Notes: a model not told the origin generated them from the sequence alone. 64,000 nucleotides of DNA from JAEULH01 sp963805915 (GCA_963805915.1 CAWDWD010000007.1:1-64000), one strand, 5' to 3'; shown: positions 31,494 to 41,964, counted from the first letter of the stretch. Program-made: numbers and translations.

Positions 31494-31691
31494 GTGAACG
31501 TCACCTACGATCCCCAAACCGACATCCTCAGCATCGTGCTTGCACCGGGGGAGGTCGCCGAGAGCGACGAGGACAAGCCGGGCGTCATCCTCGACTACGA
31601 CACCGCCGGCCGGCTGGTCGGCCTGGAGATCCTGGACGCCTCGAAGGCAATGCCCGATCCCGCCAGCGTCAACCTGAAGGTCGCCGTATAG
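31494..31691 (+). CDS. DUF2283 protein (antitoxin candidate)
   Basis: A 65-residue acidic protein from GTG 31494, immediately after the DUF4258 stop. VTYDPQTDILSIVL, a GVILDYDTAGRLVGLEILDAS segment and the short length are the DUF2283 pattern. It is probably the antitoxin partner of the upstream DUF4258 protein. The start could not be anything else without losing the conserved YDPQTD segment. Confidence 0.85.
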   Translation: MNVTYDPQTDILSIVLAPGEVAESDEDKPGVILDYDTAGRLVGLEILDASKAMPDPASVNLKVAV

Positions 31692-31697
31692 GGATGC

Positions 31698-31747
31698 GCA
31701 AGAATTTCTTGCAAGATCTTGCAATCCGCAAGAACATAATCCCTTGC
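31698..31747 (+). promoter_or_regulatory. Triple GCAAG/CTTGC palindromic operator array
   Basis: Three inverted repeats stand in a row before the XRE gene: GCAAGAATTTCTTGC (31698-31712), GCAAGATCTTGC (31711-31722, sharing two bases with the first) and GCAAG...CTTGC with a 10-base spacer (31728-31732 and 31743-31747). The last overlaps the ribosome-site region. The layout suggests cooperative autorepression by the downstream XRE-family protein and control of the PIN-drmA-drmB transcript. Confidence 0.75.
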
Positions 31748-31757
31748 GGAGGGTCCC

Positions 31758-32869
31758 ATGGCCACGCTGCTCATCGGTGCGCGGATCAAGGCACGGCGCG
31801 AAGAGCTGAAGCTCTCGCAGGACGATCTCGCCCGCCTGTTCGGTTTCAAGGATCGGCAGACCGTTTCGGCGATCGAGACCGGCGAGCGCCGGGTGAGCGC
31901 GGAGGAGCTGCTGCTCGCGGTCGAGAAGCTGGGCGCGCCGCTGGAGTATTTCACCGACCCGTTCAGGCTCGTTGGCGAAGGCCGGTTTTCCTGGCGCCAT
32001 ACCAACGTCAAGGCGGTGCATCTTTCCGGCTACGAACGCAACGCCGGGCTGCTGGATCGCCGCCTTCCGGGAGATCGCGCCGCACGTCGACAAGACCGCC
32101 TTGCTGCCGCGTCGGACTCTGGGCCTCACCAAGCAATCGAGCTTCGAAGACGCGATGGCGGCGGGGGAGCGGTTCGTCGCGCGAGTTTCGACCTCGGCGA
32201 CGTGCCGGCGGCAGCGGCTGGCCGAGGTGATGGAGCGCGACCTCGGCATTCTGGTGCTGATGGTCGACGCCATCGACGGCATCTCCGGCGCCGCCTGCCG
32301 CCTGCCGGAGCTCGACGCAGTGCTGATCAACCGCCACGAGGTGATCGGGCGGCGTCAATTCGATCTGGCGCATGAGCTGTTCCACATCCTCACTTGGGAC
32401 GCCATGCCGCCGGAACACGCCGAGGCCGCGCGCGGAGACCGGTGGCAATCGCGTCGAGCAACTGGCCAACAACTTCGCCTCGGCGCTGCTGATGCCGCGC
32501 GCCGTCCTGGAGCCGTACGGCGCGTGGGCCGACCTCGATGACGCGGCTCTGATCGCCCGGCTCAACGCCACGGCCGACGACCTTCAAGTGACCGCCTCGG
32601 CGCTGAAGTGGCGCCTCGTGGCGCTCGACGCGCTCAAGCCGGCCCGCGCCCGCTCGGTCCCGGACGCGGCGCTCCGCTACAACGGCCGCGAGGCCGGGGA
32701 ACCGAACCCGCCGCCGCTGTTCTCCCGTCCGTTCATGGAGGTGATCGGCCTCGCCATCCGGGAGGGGCGCGTCTCCGTGCGCCGCGCCGCGGACCTGTTG
32801 AGCCTGACCATCGACGACCTGGAGGACCTGTTCGCCGCGCACGGGGTCGAGACCCCATTCGACCTGTGA
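31758..32869 (+). pseudogene. XRE-HTH / ImmA-IrrE metallopeptidase fusion regulator, frame-disrupted
   Basis: ATG 31758 (MATLLIGARIKARREELKLSQ) with a GGAGGG ribosome site. Residues 5-65 form an XRE helix-turn-helix (LSQDDLARLFGFKDRQTVSAIETGERRVS). The middle holds an ImmA/IrrE zinc peptidase with QFDLAHELFHILTWD (HExxH-type HELFH), then a C-terminal helical region with ANNFASALLMPRAVL. Such fusions (COG2856) act as stress-sensitive repressors or antitoxins cleaved on damage. Breaks lie near 32040-32090 and 32445. The next gene, eight bases on, is a PIN-like protein, so a toxin/antitoxin-like pair is plausible. Confidence 0.85.
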
Positions 32870-32876
32870 AGCGGGC

Positions 32877-33392
32877 ATGGCGCGCCACACTGGCCCGGTT
32901 CTGGTCGATACCATGGTCATCCTGGAGTGCCACCGCATCGGCGCGTGGCGGGCGCTCGCCGGTGGCTACGGCGTTGAGACTGTGGAGGACTGCGTGACCG
33001 AGACCCAGACCGGCTTCCAGCGCCGGCGGCGCGAACAGCAGATCGACGTAGCGACGCTGCGCGCAATGCTGGCGGGAGTTCACGGGGTGGACGATGCCCA
33101 GCGCGCAGCCATCCTGGTGCAGACCCTCGATCTCGCCGTTGACGAAGGCGAGCGGTCGCTCTGGGCCCACGCGGCCGCCCGATCCGATGGCTGGATCCTC
33201 TGCGGTCCCGACAAGTCCAGTCTTCGCTTGGGCGTACGCCTGGGCTTCCGGGACCGGCTGGTCGCGCTGGAGGAACTTCTCGCCGATGTCGGCTACCGGC
33301 CGAAGACGGCACTCAAGCGCCACTACACGCGCGACTGGTTTCAGCAATCGCTGGTGGAGATCGCGCGGCTCGAAGGGATGGGACGGCCATGA
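32877..33392 (+). CDS. PIN-domain-like protein (putative RNase toxin)
   Basis: An intact 171-residue protein. It has the acidic pattern of a PIN nuclease: an early VLVDTMVILECHR with the first Asp, VEDCVTET in the middle, LAVDEGERSLWAHAAAR, and WILCGPDKSSLRLGVRLG near the end. It starts eight bases after the XRE-ImmA stop, and its TGA overlaps the drmA ATG (ATGA). Partnership with the XRE-ImmA protein is inferred. Coupling to drmA suggests it is a true DISARM accessory here. Confidence 0.65.
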   Translation: MARHTGPVLVDTMVILECHRIGAWRALAGGYGVETVEDCVTETQTGFQRRRREQQIDVATLRAMLAGVHGVDDAQRAAILVQTLDLAVDEGERSLWAHAAARSDGWILCGPDKSSLRLGVRLGFRDRLVALEELLADVGYRPKTALKRHYTRDWFQQSLVEIARLEGMGRP

Positions 33393-36300
33393 CAACATCC
33401 GACAAAGTCCGCGCACGCCTCGTCGAGATGCTGCGGCGGGACCTGGTCGGGCCGCTGCCGCCGGACGTTGCCCCCAGCGACGCCGACCTGCAGAACGAGC
33501 GGCTGCGCGAGCCGCCGTCTTCCTGGTACCTGACCGGTTTCATTGCGCCGCTCGACGAAGGCTTCGATGAGGCTGACAATCTCGACGCCCAGGAAGAGGC
33601 GGAGACCGACGCCGGCGACCTTGCGGACGGTGCGACCGAAAGCGGCCCCCTTGCCGACGACGACGCGGCGCCGGAAACGCCGAGCACCAGCCGCCGCTAC
33701 CTGCCGGCGTCCATCGGCCTTACCGTGCTCGTCCCCGACACAGTGGACGCGGTCGCGGTGCGGATCACCTGGGGCGACTACGTCACCGAGCCACCCCTGC
33801 CGACCGGCGTCCTCCTGTCCGACGACGCCGACGCGCCCAAGGTCGAATGGCTGCGCCGACCCAGGGAACGTTCGATCCGCGTACCGGTGCCGAGAGCCGG
33901 CAAGGGCGATCCCATCCTCGTTCCCGACAGCGCTCCCGAGCAGCGCCCCGGCGGTGCGCTCGAAATTCAGGCGCACGCCCGGCCGTTCACCCTGAAACCG
34001 CCCGGCGAGCCGTCGCAGCCCGTCCGCGCGCTCAGCCTCTTCCTGGTCAATCGCCGCAAGCCGGTGCGCCGCAGGTACGCCGATGTGGCCTTCGCTTTCC
34101 AGCCCCGCCTTGAGGTGCGCTGCGACGAAGGGCTGACGGCGAACCGCGACCGAACCGGCTACGACTCCGACGATGCCGACCTGCGCATCGCCGATCTGCA
34201 CTACCGCGACGAAGCCGAATACGCGGTCGGCCGCAACACCTCTGGCGGCTGGGAAGCACCCGACGTCGACGGCCGTGTCCGCCGCGCCTGGACGGATCCG
34301 CTGCCCATGGCCGAGGTCGAGCGGGTGGCGCCCAACGAGGAGATCCCGGACGTCGTGTTCGGCATGGAAGCGCTTGCCGAAGCTGGCTTCGGCGAGCGGT
34401 GCTGCCATCGCCGCTGCACTCGCCGGCTTGCCGCCGACATTACGCGGCCTGGATCGCTGGACAGGAGCGCTCTGGTTTCCGAGCTTGCCGGATCGGCGCC
34501 GGCAGACAGCGGAGCGCCTTGATCGCCGGCATGGAGGCGGCACGCACCGCGATCGCCGCCGGAATCGATCTGCTGAGAGATGACGAAAAGACCCGTACCG
34601 CCTTCCGCATCATGAACCTGGCCATCGCTCGGGCGGCGCGGCGCCGCTTCGCAGGCCCGGAGGGCGATCCCGAAGCCATAGACCCACCCAGTTGGCGGCC
34701 GTTCCAGCTCGCCTTCATCCTGCTCAACCTGGCCGGTCTGCACGACAGCGGCACGCCGACCGGGAGATGGTCGATCTCCTGTTCTTCCCGACCGGCGGCG
34801 GCAAGACCGAAGCCTATCTGGGTCTCGCCGCGTTCGCCATCGCCCATCGACGGCTGTCGGCCGGCGGCGTGCTGGGCGCCGGCGTCACCGTGATCATGCG
34901 CTACACCCTGCGCCTGCTCACCCTCGACCAGCTGTCCCGCGCCGCCGGCGTCGTCTGCGCGCTCGAACTGATGCGCAGGACCCGGCGTTCTTGCTGACCG
35001 AACGGGGCGCGCATGCTCGGCGACTGGCCGATCGAGATCGGCCTTTGGGTCGGCTCCGACGCGTCGCCGAACGTCCTGGGCGGTCGCGGCAATACCGGCG
35101 ACCACACGGCGGTGACGCGGGTGCGGCGGTATCGCAGGGACGGGCAGGAACGCGCCGGCGCCGATCAAGGCGTGCCCATGGTGCGGCACGGCATTCATCG
35201 CCGACATCGTTCGCCTGCGTGCCGAACGACCAACGCGCCGACCAACATGACATCCGCTGCGCCAACCCCGCGTGCGATTTCACGCGCGACCGGCCGCTGC
35301 CGGTGCTGACCGTCGACGAGGTGATCTATCGACGCCTGCCGGCGTTCGTCATTGCCACGGTCGACAAGTTCGCGGGCCTGCCCTTGGGTCGGCGAGGCCG
35401 GCGCGTTCTTCGGCCATGTCGACCGCTACGACGAGAACCGGCTTCTATGGCGCCGGCCGAGCCGCGCGACGGCAAGCCGCTGTTCAACGACGATGTCCTC
35501 GATCCGCCGGACCTGATCATCCAGGACGAACTGCATCTGATCTCCGGCCCGCTCGGGACCGTCGCCGCGCTCTACGAGACGGCGATCGACCGGCTGTGCA
35601 CGCGTACGTTCGGCGGCGCTCGGGTGCGGCCGAAGATCGTTGCGTCGACGGCCACCGTACGCCGCGCCGAACGACAGATCGAGGCGCTGTTCGACCGCGC
35701 CGAGACACAGGTGTTTCCGCCGCCCGGAATCGAGCGGACCGACAGCTGGTTCGCGAAGACCGTTCCGCCGAGCGAAAGCCCGGCTCGATTGTATCGTGGG
35801 CCTTGCCGCCCAGGGTCGGGGACCGAAGCTCGTGTTCCTCCGCGGATTAACGACCTTGATGGCTGCCGCCAACGCAATCTACGAGGCCAACGGCGGTCCG
35901 GACGCTGCCGCGAATCCGGCCGACCCCTACATGACGGCGCTTTGCTACTTCAATGCGCTGCGCGAACTCGGCGGCGCTCGCCGCATCGTCGAGGACGAGG
36001 TGCGCGACCGCCTGCGCCAGCTACGGCAGCAAGCGCCGGCGCGTCGATCCCCCGAACCGCGTGTTCATTGACCGGGAGATCGGCGGATCCGCTGGAGCTG
36101 ACCTCTCGCGTCTCGACCGACGAGGTGGCGCTGGCCAAGGCGCGGCTGGAACGGCTGTTCCGCGGCGACCGGCAAGCACGGGTCGATGTGGCGCTGGCCA
36201 CCAACATGATCTCGGTCGGGCTGGACATTACGCGGCTCGGGCTGATGGTCGTGCAGGGTCAGCCGAAGACGGCCGCCGAATACATCCAGGCGACCAGCCG

Positions 36301-36892
36301 CGTCGGTCGTGCCGTCGACAAGCCGGGCCTCGTTGTCGCGGTGCTCAATCTGCACAAGCCGCGCGACCGTACTCACTACGAGTCGTTCCGCCTGTTCCAC
36401 CGCACCTTCTATCGCGTCAGTCGAGGCGACGAGCGTCACGCCCTGGGCAGCCCGGGCACTGGATCGCTCCCTTGCGGCCGTCGTGGTCGCTGTTGCTCGC
36501 CACCTGCGCCCGGAATTGACGCCGGAGCGTGCTGTCGGCCGGCTGCGCGACGTTCCCGGGTTATCGCCGTCAGGTGATCGACGCCATCGCCGATCGCGCG
36601 CCCGAGGGCGCCGTCGTCGGCGGTCGCGCGGCCTTGGAAGCGCTCGTCGAAGGGCTGTTGGACGACTGGCAGGCCGTCGTCGACGACATTCCTCGGATTG
36701 CCTATGGCGATCGGCGGGAGGCAAGGTCAGCAACTGGTTCACCAACCGCTCGACCCGGCTTTGCCGAATCTGACTCCGGAAAGCCACCGGCGCTTCGTCG
36801 CTGCCCGCTCCATGCGGGATGTCGAGGCCAACGTGCTGCTCCGGGTACGCGATCCCTACGGACGACCGTTCGCGGCGGAGGACGTGTCATGA
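33389..36892 (+). pseudogene. drmA: DISARM helicase DrmA, heavily frame-disrupted
   Basis: DrmA is the core DISARM helicase that works with DrmB on incoming DNA. ATG 33389 gives MTTSDKVRARLVEMLRRDLVGP, and the first about 330 codons are clean. Then, in shifting frames: VDLLFFPTGGGKTEAYLGLAAF (Walker A), MRYTLRLLTLDQLSRAAGVV, a zinc-type segment with CPWCGTAFI-like and CANPACDF, IIQDELHLISGPLGTVAALYE (DEAH-like DELH), IVASTATVRRA, and the motif V-VI region ATNMISVGLDITRLGLMVVQGQPKTAAEYIQATSRVGR. The expected length is about 1160 residues. Its TGA overlaps the drmB ATG. All helicase motifs are recoverable. Confidence 0.92.
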
Positions 36893-38773
36893 GCAAGAAG
36901 ACCGTTCTGCGACAGAGCCAGCTCATCACCACCTTCGGGCCGGGCGCGATGGTCGACCTGCCGACACGTTCGGTGCTGATCGGCGGCCTCGATCGCTGGT
37001 ATGCGCCGGCGCACAGCTATACCGAGATCGACGAGCCGTCTCTCGCGCGCATCCTTGAGCGACTGGCTGCGCGAGCGGGGTCGCCTCGAGCGATGGGCGA
37101 AACCTTGCGTCTGCTCACCCCACCGCTGGCTACGGGCCTGCCAAGGCCGCGACTTGCCGGGTATCGACGTCACGCGTATTCCCGACATGGTTCGTCTGCG
37201 AGCGGGTCGAGACGCCGAGGATCGGCGGCGAGAACCGCCGTGGTCGGCGGCTGGTCCGTTGGCAGGACCTCGATCCGGCGGGCGGCGGCGAAAATTCCAG
37301 CACGAAGACGGTAAGAAGGACGACGTGACGCCGCTCCGCTTTGTCGGCGCCTGCCCCGACGGGCATCTGCAGGACATCGACTGGCGGCTGGCTGCTGCAT
37401 AGCAGGCGCGCCGTGCGTCGGAGCCCATGTGGCTGATCGAGGAGGGGACCAGCGCCAGCCTTGCGACCTGGAGATCGTCTGCGGTTGCTGGCGAAATCGC
37501 TCATCCTTGCGCGACGCGACGAAGCCGGGCCGGCTCGGCGAGTGCGCCGGCCGTCAGCCGTGGCTCGGCCGACGGTGCCGTCGAGCCCTGCACGAAGCAT
37601 CCTGAACAGCTCGCTCTGACCCGCTCGGCAACCAACGCGTACTTCCCGCAGATCGTCAGCGTCATCTCCCTTCCAGTCGAGGAAGACGCGTTGATCGACA
37701 TCGTGCAGCGGCACTTCGCAGACCTCTCGGGCGCTGCAAGCGTCGCGGAGATCGCCCAGGCGCGCAGGTTCAACAGCGCGCTGCGCATGGACTTCGAAGG
37801 TTACTCCGACGCTGACGTGTTCGATCGCCTGCGGCAGATCAAGGCGTCGGCTGATCGGGATGCACAGACCAATCCCAAGGTGCGCGAGTTTGACGTTCTG
37901 GCGAGCGGAAATGCCGAGATCGGCGTCAATGCCCCCGATGCGCGGCTGTACGCTGAAACGCTGTCCCGTGACTCCTGGGACAAGCCGGTGAAGCGGGATC
38001 TCGGCACGATCCGTTCAATCGTTGCCGTGCATCGCCTCCGCGAGGTGATGTGCCTCTACGGCTTTACGCGCTTTGAGCCGGCGGCCACCGATGCAGACGG
38101 CGACCTCGAAGACATCCAGCTCGCGGTCGAGGGCGCGCCGATCGCCCAACATGCCGACTGGCTCCCGGCGATCGAGCAGCTCGGCGAGGGTCTCTTCATC
38201 CACTTCGATTCGGCCGCCATCGATCGCTGGGAGCTTCGCCCGGAGGTGGCGCAAAGGATCGGTGTACTTGCTCGAGGGGTTCCATGCGCATAAGAGGCGG
38301 TTTCCGGGATCAACGGAGCAGCATTTCCGGGTGGTCCGTACGTCCTGCTGCACAGCTTGGCGCACGCGCTTATTACGGAGATCGCGCTCGATTGCGGCTA
38401 CCCCGCCAGTTCGCTGAAGGAGCGCATCTATGCGTTTCCGGCATCATCAGGCTCCCCGGCCCGCTACGGCATCCTGATCTACACGGCCGCGACCGGCGCC
38501 CAGGGAACGCTCGGCGGCCTTGTCGCCCGGGGCGACCATATCGCGGGCACCACTGACCGCGCGCTCGACCGCCTCAGCCTCTGTTCCAACGACCCGGTCT
38601 GCGCCGACCACAGTCCCGGCGACGCTGTCGACGCCAGGAGCCTGCTCGGTGCCGCCTGCCACGGCTGCCTGCTTATTGCGGAGACCAGCTGCGAGCGTCG
38701 CAACAACTTCCTCGACCGCGCTCTCCTCATCGAGACGATCGCCGAAGACCAGAGCAGCTTGTTCGAAATTTAA
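36889..38773 (+). pseudogene. drmB: DISARM DUF1998 protein DrmB, frame-disrupted
   Basis: DrmB is the DUF1998 partner of DrmA. ATG 36889 gives MSKKTVLRQSQLITTFGPGAMVDLPTRS, a diagnostic N-terminus, then IGGLDRW. The middle is broken several times (37100-37620) and holds zinc-type cysteines in fragments. From 37630 the frame is mostly clean, with PQIVSVISLP, and the C-terminal DUF1998 domain carries LAHALITEIALDCGYPASSLKER, GILIYTAATGAQGTLGGLV, and the cysteine set CSNDPVCADH...AACHGCLLIAETSCE. About 628 residues are expected. No drmC (PLD nuclease) follows; the next gene is convergent. Confidence 0.92.
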
Positions 38774-38824
38774 AGCGCGGCGGGGCTGCCCCTGACTTGC
38801 GCAAAGCTGGTCTGTAGCTGGCCT

Positions 38825-41032
38825 TCAACATGGCGGCACCCCTTCCACATCGCCCTCCCCCTCTTCCTCGACCCGCCGGATGGTGATGGACCGACTGCAT
38901 GAGGAGCGGTCCCTTTCGAGCGCGATGCCTATCTCGCGGAGAGCCGGCGTGTGCCGGGTCAATTGGGTCCCAAGGCGGGTCGCGTCGCTCGGCCAGTTCT
39001 GGCCGCGGGCGACGTTGTCGGGGATCCGCGAGCGAAGCTCGGCGAGCAGATCGGTAGCGGTCCCCATCCAGTGACCGAAGCGGTCCTCAAGTAGCGCCTG
39101 AAGAGGCGAGAGAAGCGGCCACGCCTCGAGGCTCAGAAGTGCCGTTGCACGAGCGTTGCCATTGAGTATTTTGATCATCTCGCTCTCGTCGAGGCCCATG
39201 GCCGGCGCCGCTGCGCAGGCGAAGCGGGCGGCATCGGCCATCCTGGGGAAGCGGGCCAGATGCACTTCCGACTGGCGGCTCAGTCCGGTCGCAACGACGT
39301 CGTAGAGCGCGCCCAGGATCAGCGGCTGCGCGCGCCCGAAAGCCTCCCAGAATTCGGCCTCCGTTTGTCGTTTGCGTGCTTCGATCGGCGGCAGCGTCAG
39401 GGCAAGCGTTCTGTCGCCGAGATCGGCGCGGGTCGTCAAATCGGGTATGCCATTGAGCAAAGCCGGCCGGCACATGTAGGAGAGCCACTCGTCATGGGTC
39501 TGCAGCTTGCGCCGGCTGAACCCGCCGCCGGTTGTCAGCCTGCACAGCGCGTCGGAAAGATCGCCGCTGAGGCGGCTGACGTTGTCGTAGGTCACGAGCC
39601 AACCGTTGCGGGCGGCAAGCGTAAGGGTTTCCTCGTCACGTGGGGCGGCGCGCGCCGGGGCCGCGTTCGGATCGAGCAGCGCGCGGATAATCTTCGAGAG
39701 GACGGACTTGCCGCTCCCCTGCTCGCCGGAAAGCGCCAAGAGCCAATAGGGACCGCGCGGGCGCAACGACGTGACGAGGAAGGCGCACAGCAGCGCGAAG
39801 TCCTCGTCGTTGGAAACATTCACGAACGGGCGGAGATCGGAAAGCTGCCCGCCGGGAAACGGTTCCGGCAGCGCGCGGAAGCCCGCTGGCCGGATGAATG
39901 CGAGTGGCGGCTGCGGGTTGATGCGCCAGCCGGCTCCGTCGATCTCGACGCTCGACCATGTCTCGCCGCCGAGATCCAGGTAGATCCGCCCGTCCGCGTC
40001 CCCTATCCGGACCTTCGGCTCATGGGCCGGGCCGGACCGGGCGAGCGCAGCGAGCGCAATCATCGCCTCCTTCAGGGCCGTTTCGCCAACGCCGGATGGT
40101 GCCAGCGTTCCGTCCTTTCGCCGCCTCGGATGGGCCAGACCGTAGGCGCCGGCGAGAACAAGGCGAAAGGCCTCGCTATCGAGCGGATAATTCTCGACGT
40201 GTCCGTCCTTCGAGACCGACGCGTAGGGGGCAAAGTCCGGATCGTGCCAGAAGGATCCCAGCGATTCGCCGATGTCGATGAGGTCCTCGCGGGCGCTGAG
40301 CGGCGGGGCCCGGCCATCACTGCGGGGCTTGCCTGGGGCTGGACTGGGTTCAGACCGGCCCTGTGCCGCTGACGAGAGCAACGCTCGAAGGGTGCCAAGG
40401 GTGACGCCCTCCGGCGTCGGGTCGGCCAGATCCCAGTGACCGGGAAAGTCCTGAGGAAGAGCGACTACTCGCACGGACCGCGCACTGGCACCACGAGCCA
40501 GGCGCGCGACCGCCTGCGCATAGACCGCGCCCGGTTCGTCGTTGTCCGGCCAGATGACGACGTCGCGGCCGGCAAGCGGTGTCCAGTCCGCCTTGGCGGC
40601 CGCCTTGGATCCGGCCGGCGAGGTGGTTGCGACCATCTCCGGGAACATCTCGGCCGCTGCATCCGCCGCCTTTTCACCTTCGCAGACGAGTACGGCGACG
40701 TTGCGGCGCGCGGCCAAGTCGTCCAGCCGGTAGAGAGGCCGTGGCTCGGGAAACTGCCTGAACTGCCACGCGCGTTCACCAGTCGGTCCTGTGCAGAACG
40801 CTAAGGGCAGGATCTGCTTTCCGTCGCCTTTCTCCCAGCGGCAGACCGCGCCGAGCAGGCGGCCGGCCTGGTCATTGTATCTCCAGAGCCCGGCCGGCTT
40901 GCCGAGGCTGCCCAGTTTCGGCACCTCCAAGCTCACGCCATCCGGAACCGGTAAAATCGGCCGCCAGTCGCCTGCCGCAAGCGATGTCGCGGTGCCGCCC
41001 GAAGCAAATGTCTCATCGACGGGCTTGCTCAT
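38825..41032 (-). CDS. TOPRIM primase-helicase of the island
   Basis: An intact 735-residue protein. A TOPRIM-like module at about residues 110-190 contains VLVCEGEKAADAAAEMFP and VVIWPDNDEPG. A superfamily 3/AAA-like NTPase follows, with Walker A SGEQGSGKSVLSKII at about residue 430, NGWLVTYDNVSRLSGDLSDALCRLTTGGGF and a CRPALLNGIPDL segment, as in phage and plasmid primase-helicases. It probably replicates the excised island. ATG overlaps the upstream gene's stop (ATGA), so the four-gene cluster to 41964 is one operon. It ends 51 bases from convergent drmB. Confidence 0.85.
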   Translation of the reverse strand: MSKPVDETFASGGTATSLAAGDWRPILPVPDGVSLEVPKLGSLGKPAGLWRYNDQAGRLLGAVCRWEKGDGKQILPLAFCTGPTGERAWQFRQFPEPRPLYRLDDLAARRNVAVLVCEGEKAADAAAEMFPEMVATTSPAGSKAAAKADWTPLAGRDVVIWPDNDEPGAVYAQAVARLARGASARSVRVVALPQDFPGHWDLADPTPEGVTLGTLRALLSSAAQGRSEPSPAPGKPRSDGRAPPLSAREDLIDIGESLGSFWHDPDFAPYASVSKDGHVENYPLDSEAFRLVLAGAYGLAHPRRRKDGTLAPSGVGETALKEAMIALAALARSGPAHEPKVRIGDADGRIYLDLGGETWSSVEIDGAGWRINPQPPLAFIRPAGFRALPEPFPGGQLSDLRPFVNVSNDEDFALLCAFLVTSLRPRGPYWLLALSGEQGSGKSVLSKIIRALLDPNAAPARAAPRDEETLTLAARNGWLVTYDNVSRLSGDLSDALCRLTTGGGFSRRKLQTHDEWLSYMCRPALLNGIPDLTTRADLGDRTLALTLPPIEARKRQTEAEFWEAFGRAQPLILGALYDVVATGLSRQSEVHLARFPRMADAARFACAAAPAMGLDESEMIKILNGNARATALLSLEAWPLLSPLQALLEDRFGHWMGTATDLLAELRSRIPDNVARGQNWPSDATRLGTQLTRHTPALREIGIALERDRSSCSRSITIRRVEEEGEGDVEGVPPC

Positions 41033-41360
41033 GGCTCAAGCCTCAGCATCGTCGTGAGAACCCGGGCGGCGTCTCCTTGGCTCCTCTTGGAGATGTAGGC
41101 AAGTAGGGAGACAACATCGCCGCCCCTCTATCGCCAGTAGCGAAGTCCGCCCACAGGCCGGTGTGCAGGTTGATCGAGAAGCTCCCGGGACTGCGATCCA
41201 GGCGGGTCGGGTTGCGGGCGATCCACTCATGGCCGACTCTCCTGCCGTCCGGAAGCCAGAGGCGCACGAGTTCAGGCAGCCGCGGCAGGGCTGCGGCATT
41301 GACGGCGGCAAAGTCGATGCGACCGTGAATGCGCCCGTGCGGCGCTTCTTGACGGCTCAT
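41029..41360 (-). pseudogene. Primase-type zinc-ribbon/DUF-like small protein, one frameshift
   Basis: ATG 41358-41360 gives MSRQEAPHGRIHGRIDFAAVN. The segment GSFSINLHTGLWADFATGDRG is the conserved 'toprim-associated' N-terminal motif of island and plasmid primases. In the given frame it ends at 41043, but one base change near 41120 restores GDVVSLLAYISKRSQGDAARVLTTMLRLEP and a TGA overlapping the primase ATG, which is surely the real end (about 110 residues). It is split from the TOPRIM protein it usually accompanies. Its ATG overlaps the previous stop. Confidence 0.7.
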
Positions 41361-41740
41361 CGCGGGAGCCCGAATAGAAGCCGAGGCTTGCTCGGCTTGC
41401 GGATCCGGATCTCTCTGCCGACGAGCTTCACTCCGAGGAGATTCGCGCGAAGCAGGGTCGCGTACGGGAGTTGGCTTAGCACCGCTTCGTGTCGAGCGAT
41501 TTCCTCCCTGCACACATGAGGGCGCTGATCATCCCCGCGCGCGATCCGGCAAGCCTCGCCCGCCAGGTATGAAGCATGCGCCTCCTGGTCACTGGGAAAT
41601 CCGAACTCGGCTTCAAGCCCGGCCTGCAGGCAGGTCGCACCGATATCGACGAGGAGTGCATGCAGCTGCTCGCGCGTCATCAAGGTCCGCGACGGGAAAG
41701 GCCGCCGACCGCGGCCGCGATAGCCAGAACCCGACATCAT
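41357..41740 (-). CDS. Small island protein of unknown function
   Basis: A 127-residue protein starting MMSGSGYRGRGRRPFPSRTL. The centre MTREQLHALLVDIGATCLQAGLEAEFGFPSDQEAHASYLAGEACRIARGD is helical. I do not recognise a family. It is coupled by ATGA overlaps to both the AlpA-like gene before it and the zinc-ribbon gene after it, so it belongs to the replication/excision operon. Confidence 0.7.
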   Translation of the reverse strand: MMSGSGYRGRGRRPFPSRTLMTREQLHALLVDIGATCLQAGLEAEFGFPSDQEAHASYLAGEACRIARGDDQRPHVCREEIARHEAVLSQLPYATLLRANLLGVKLVGREIRIRKPSKPRLLFGLPR

Positions 41741-41964
41741 GCAGCCTCCGGCCCGGGGTCGGAGGTACTGTGCCGCCGCGCAGCGTCGGCAAACGCGCTC
41801 AGATCCGCGGGATGATACCGAACCGCTGCGCCGATCTTTCGATACGCCGGACCGCGCCCCGCCCAACGCCACCGGCGCAAGGTCGACACCTTAAGCCCGA
41901 GGATGTCGGCGGCCTCGTGCTCGTTGACGAGCTTGACCACCGCAGGAAATGCAACGTCAGCCAT
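41737..41964 (-). CDS. AlpA/MerR-type helix-turn-helix protein (excisionase candidate)
   Basis: A 75-residue protein from ATG 41962-41964 with GGAG upstream. LVNEHEAADILGLKVSTLRRWRWAGRGPAYRKIGAAVRYHPADLSAFADAARR split as HTH and wing is the HTH_17/AlpA pattern, common in excisionases and island regulators. It is the first gene of the ATGA-coupled operon. It probably binds the att region or the operon promoter. An upstream in-frame ATG (42004-42006) would add 14 unconserved residues, so I prefer the shorter start. Confidence 0.8.
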   Translation of the reverse strand: MADVAFPAVVKLVNEHEAADILGLKVSTLRRWRWAGRGPAYRKIGAAVRYHPADLSAFADAARRHSTSDPGPEAA

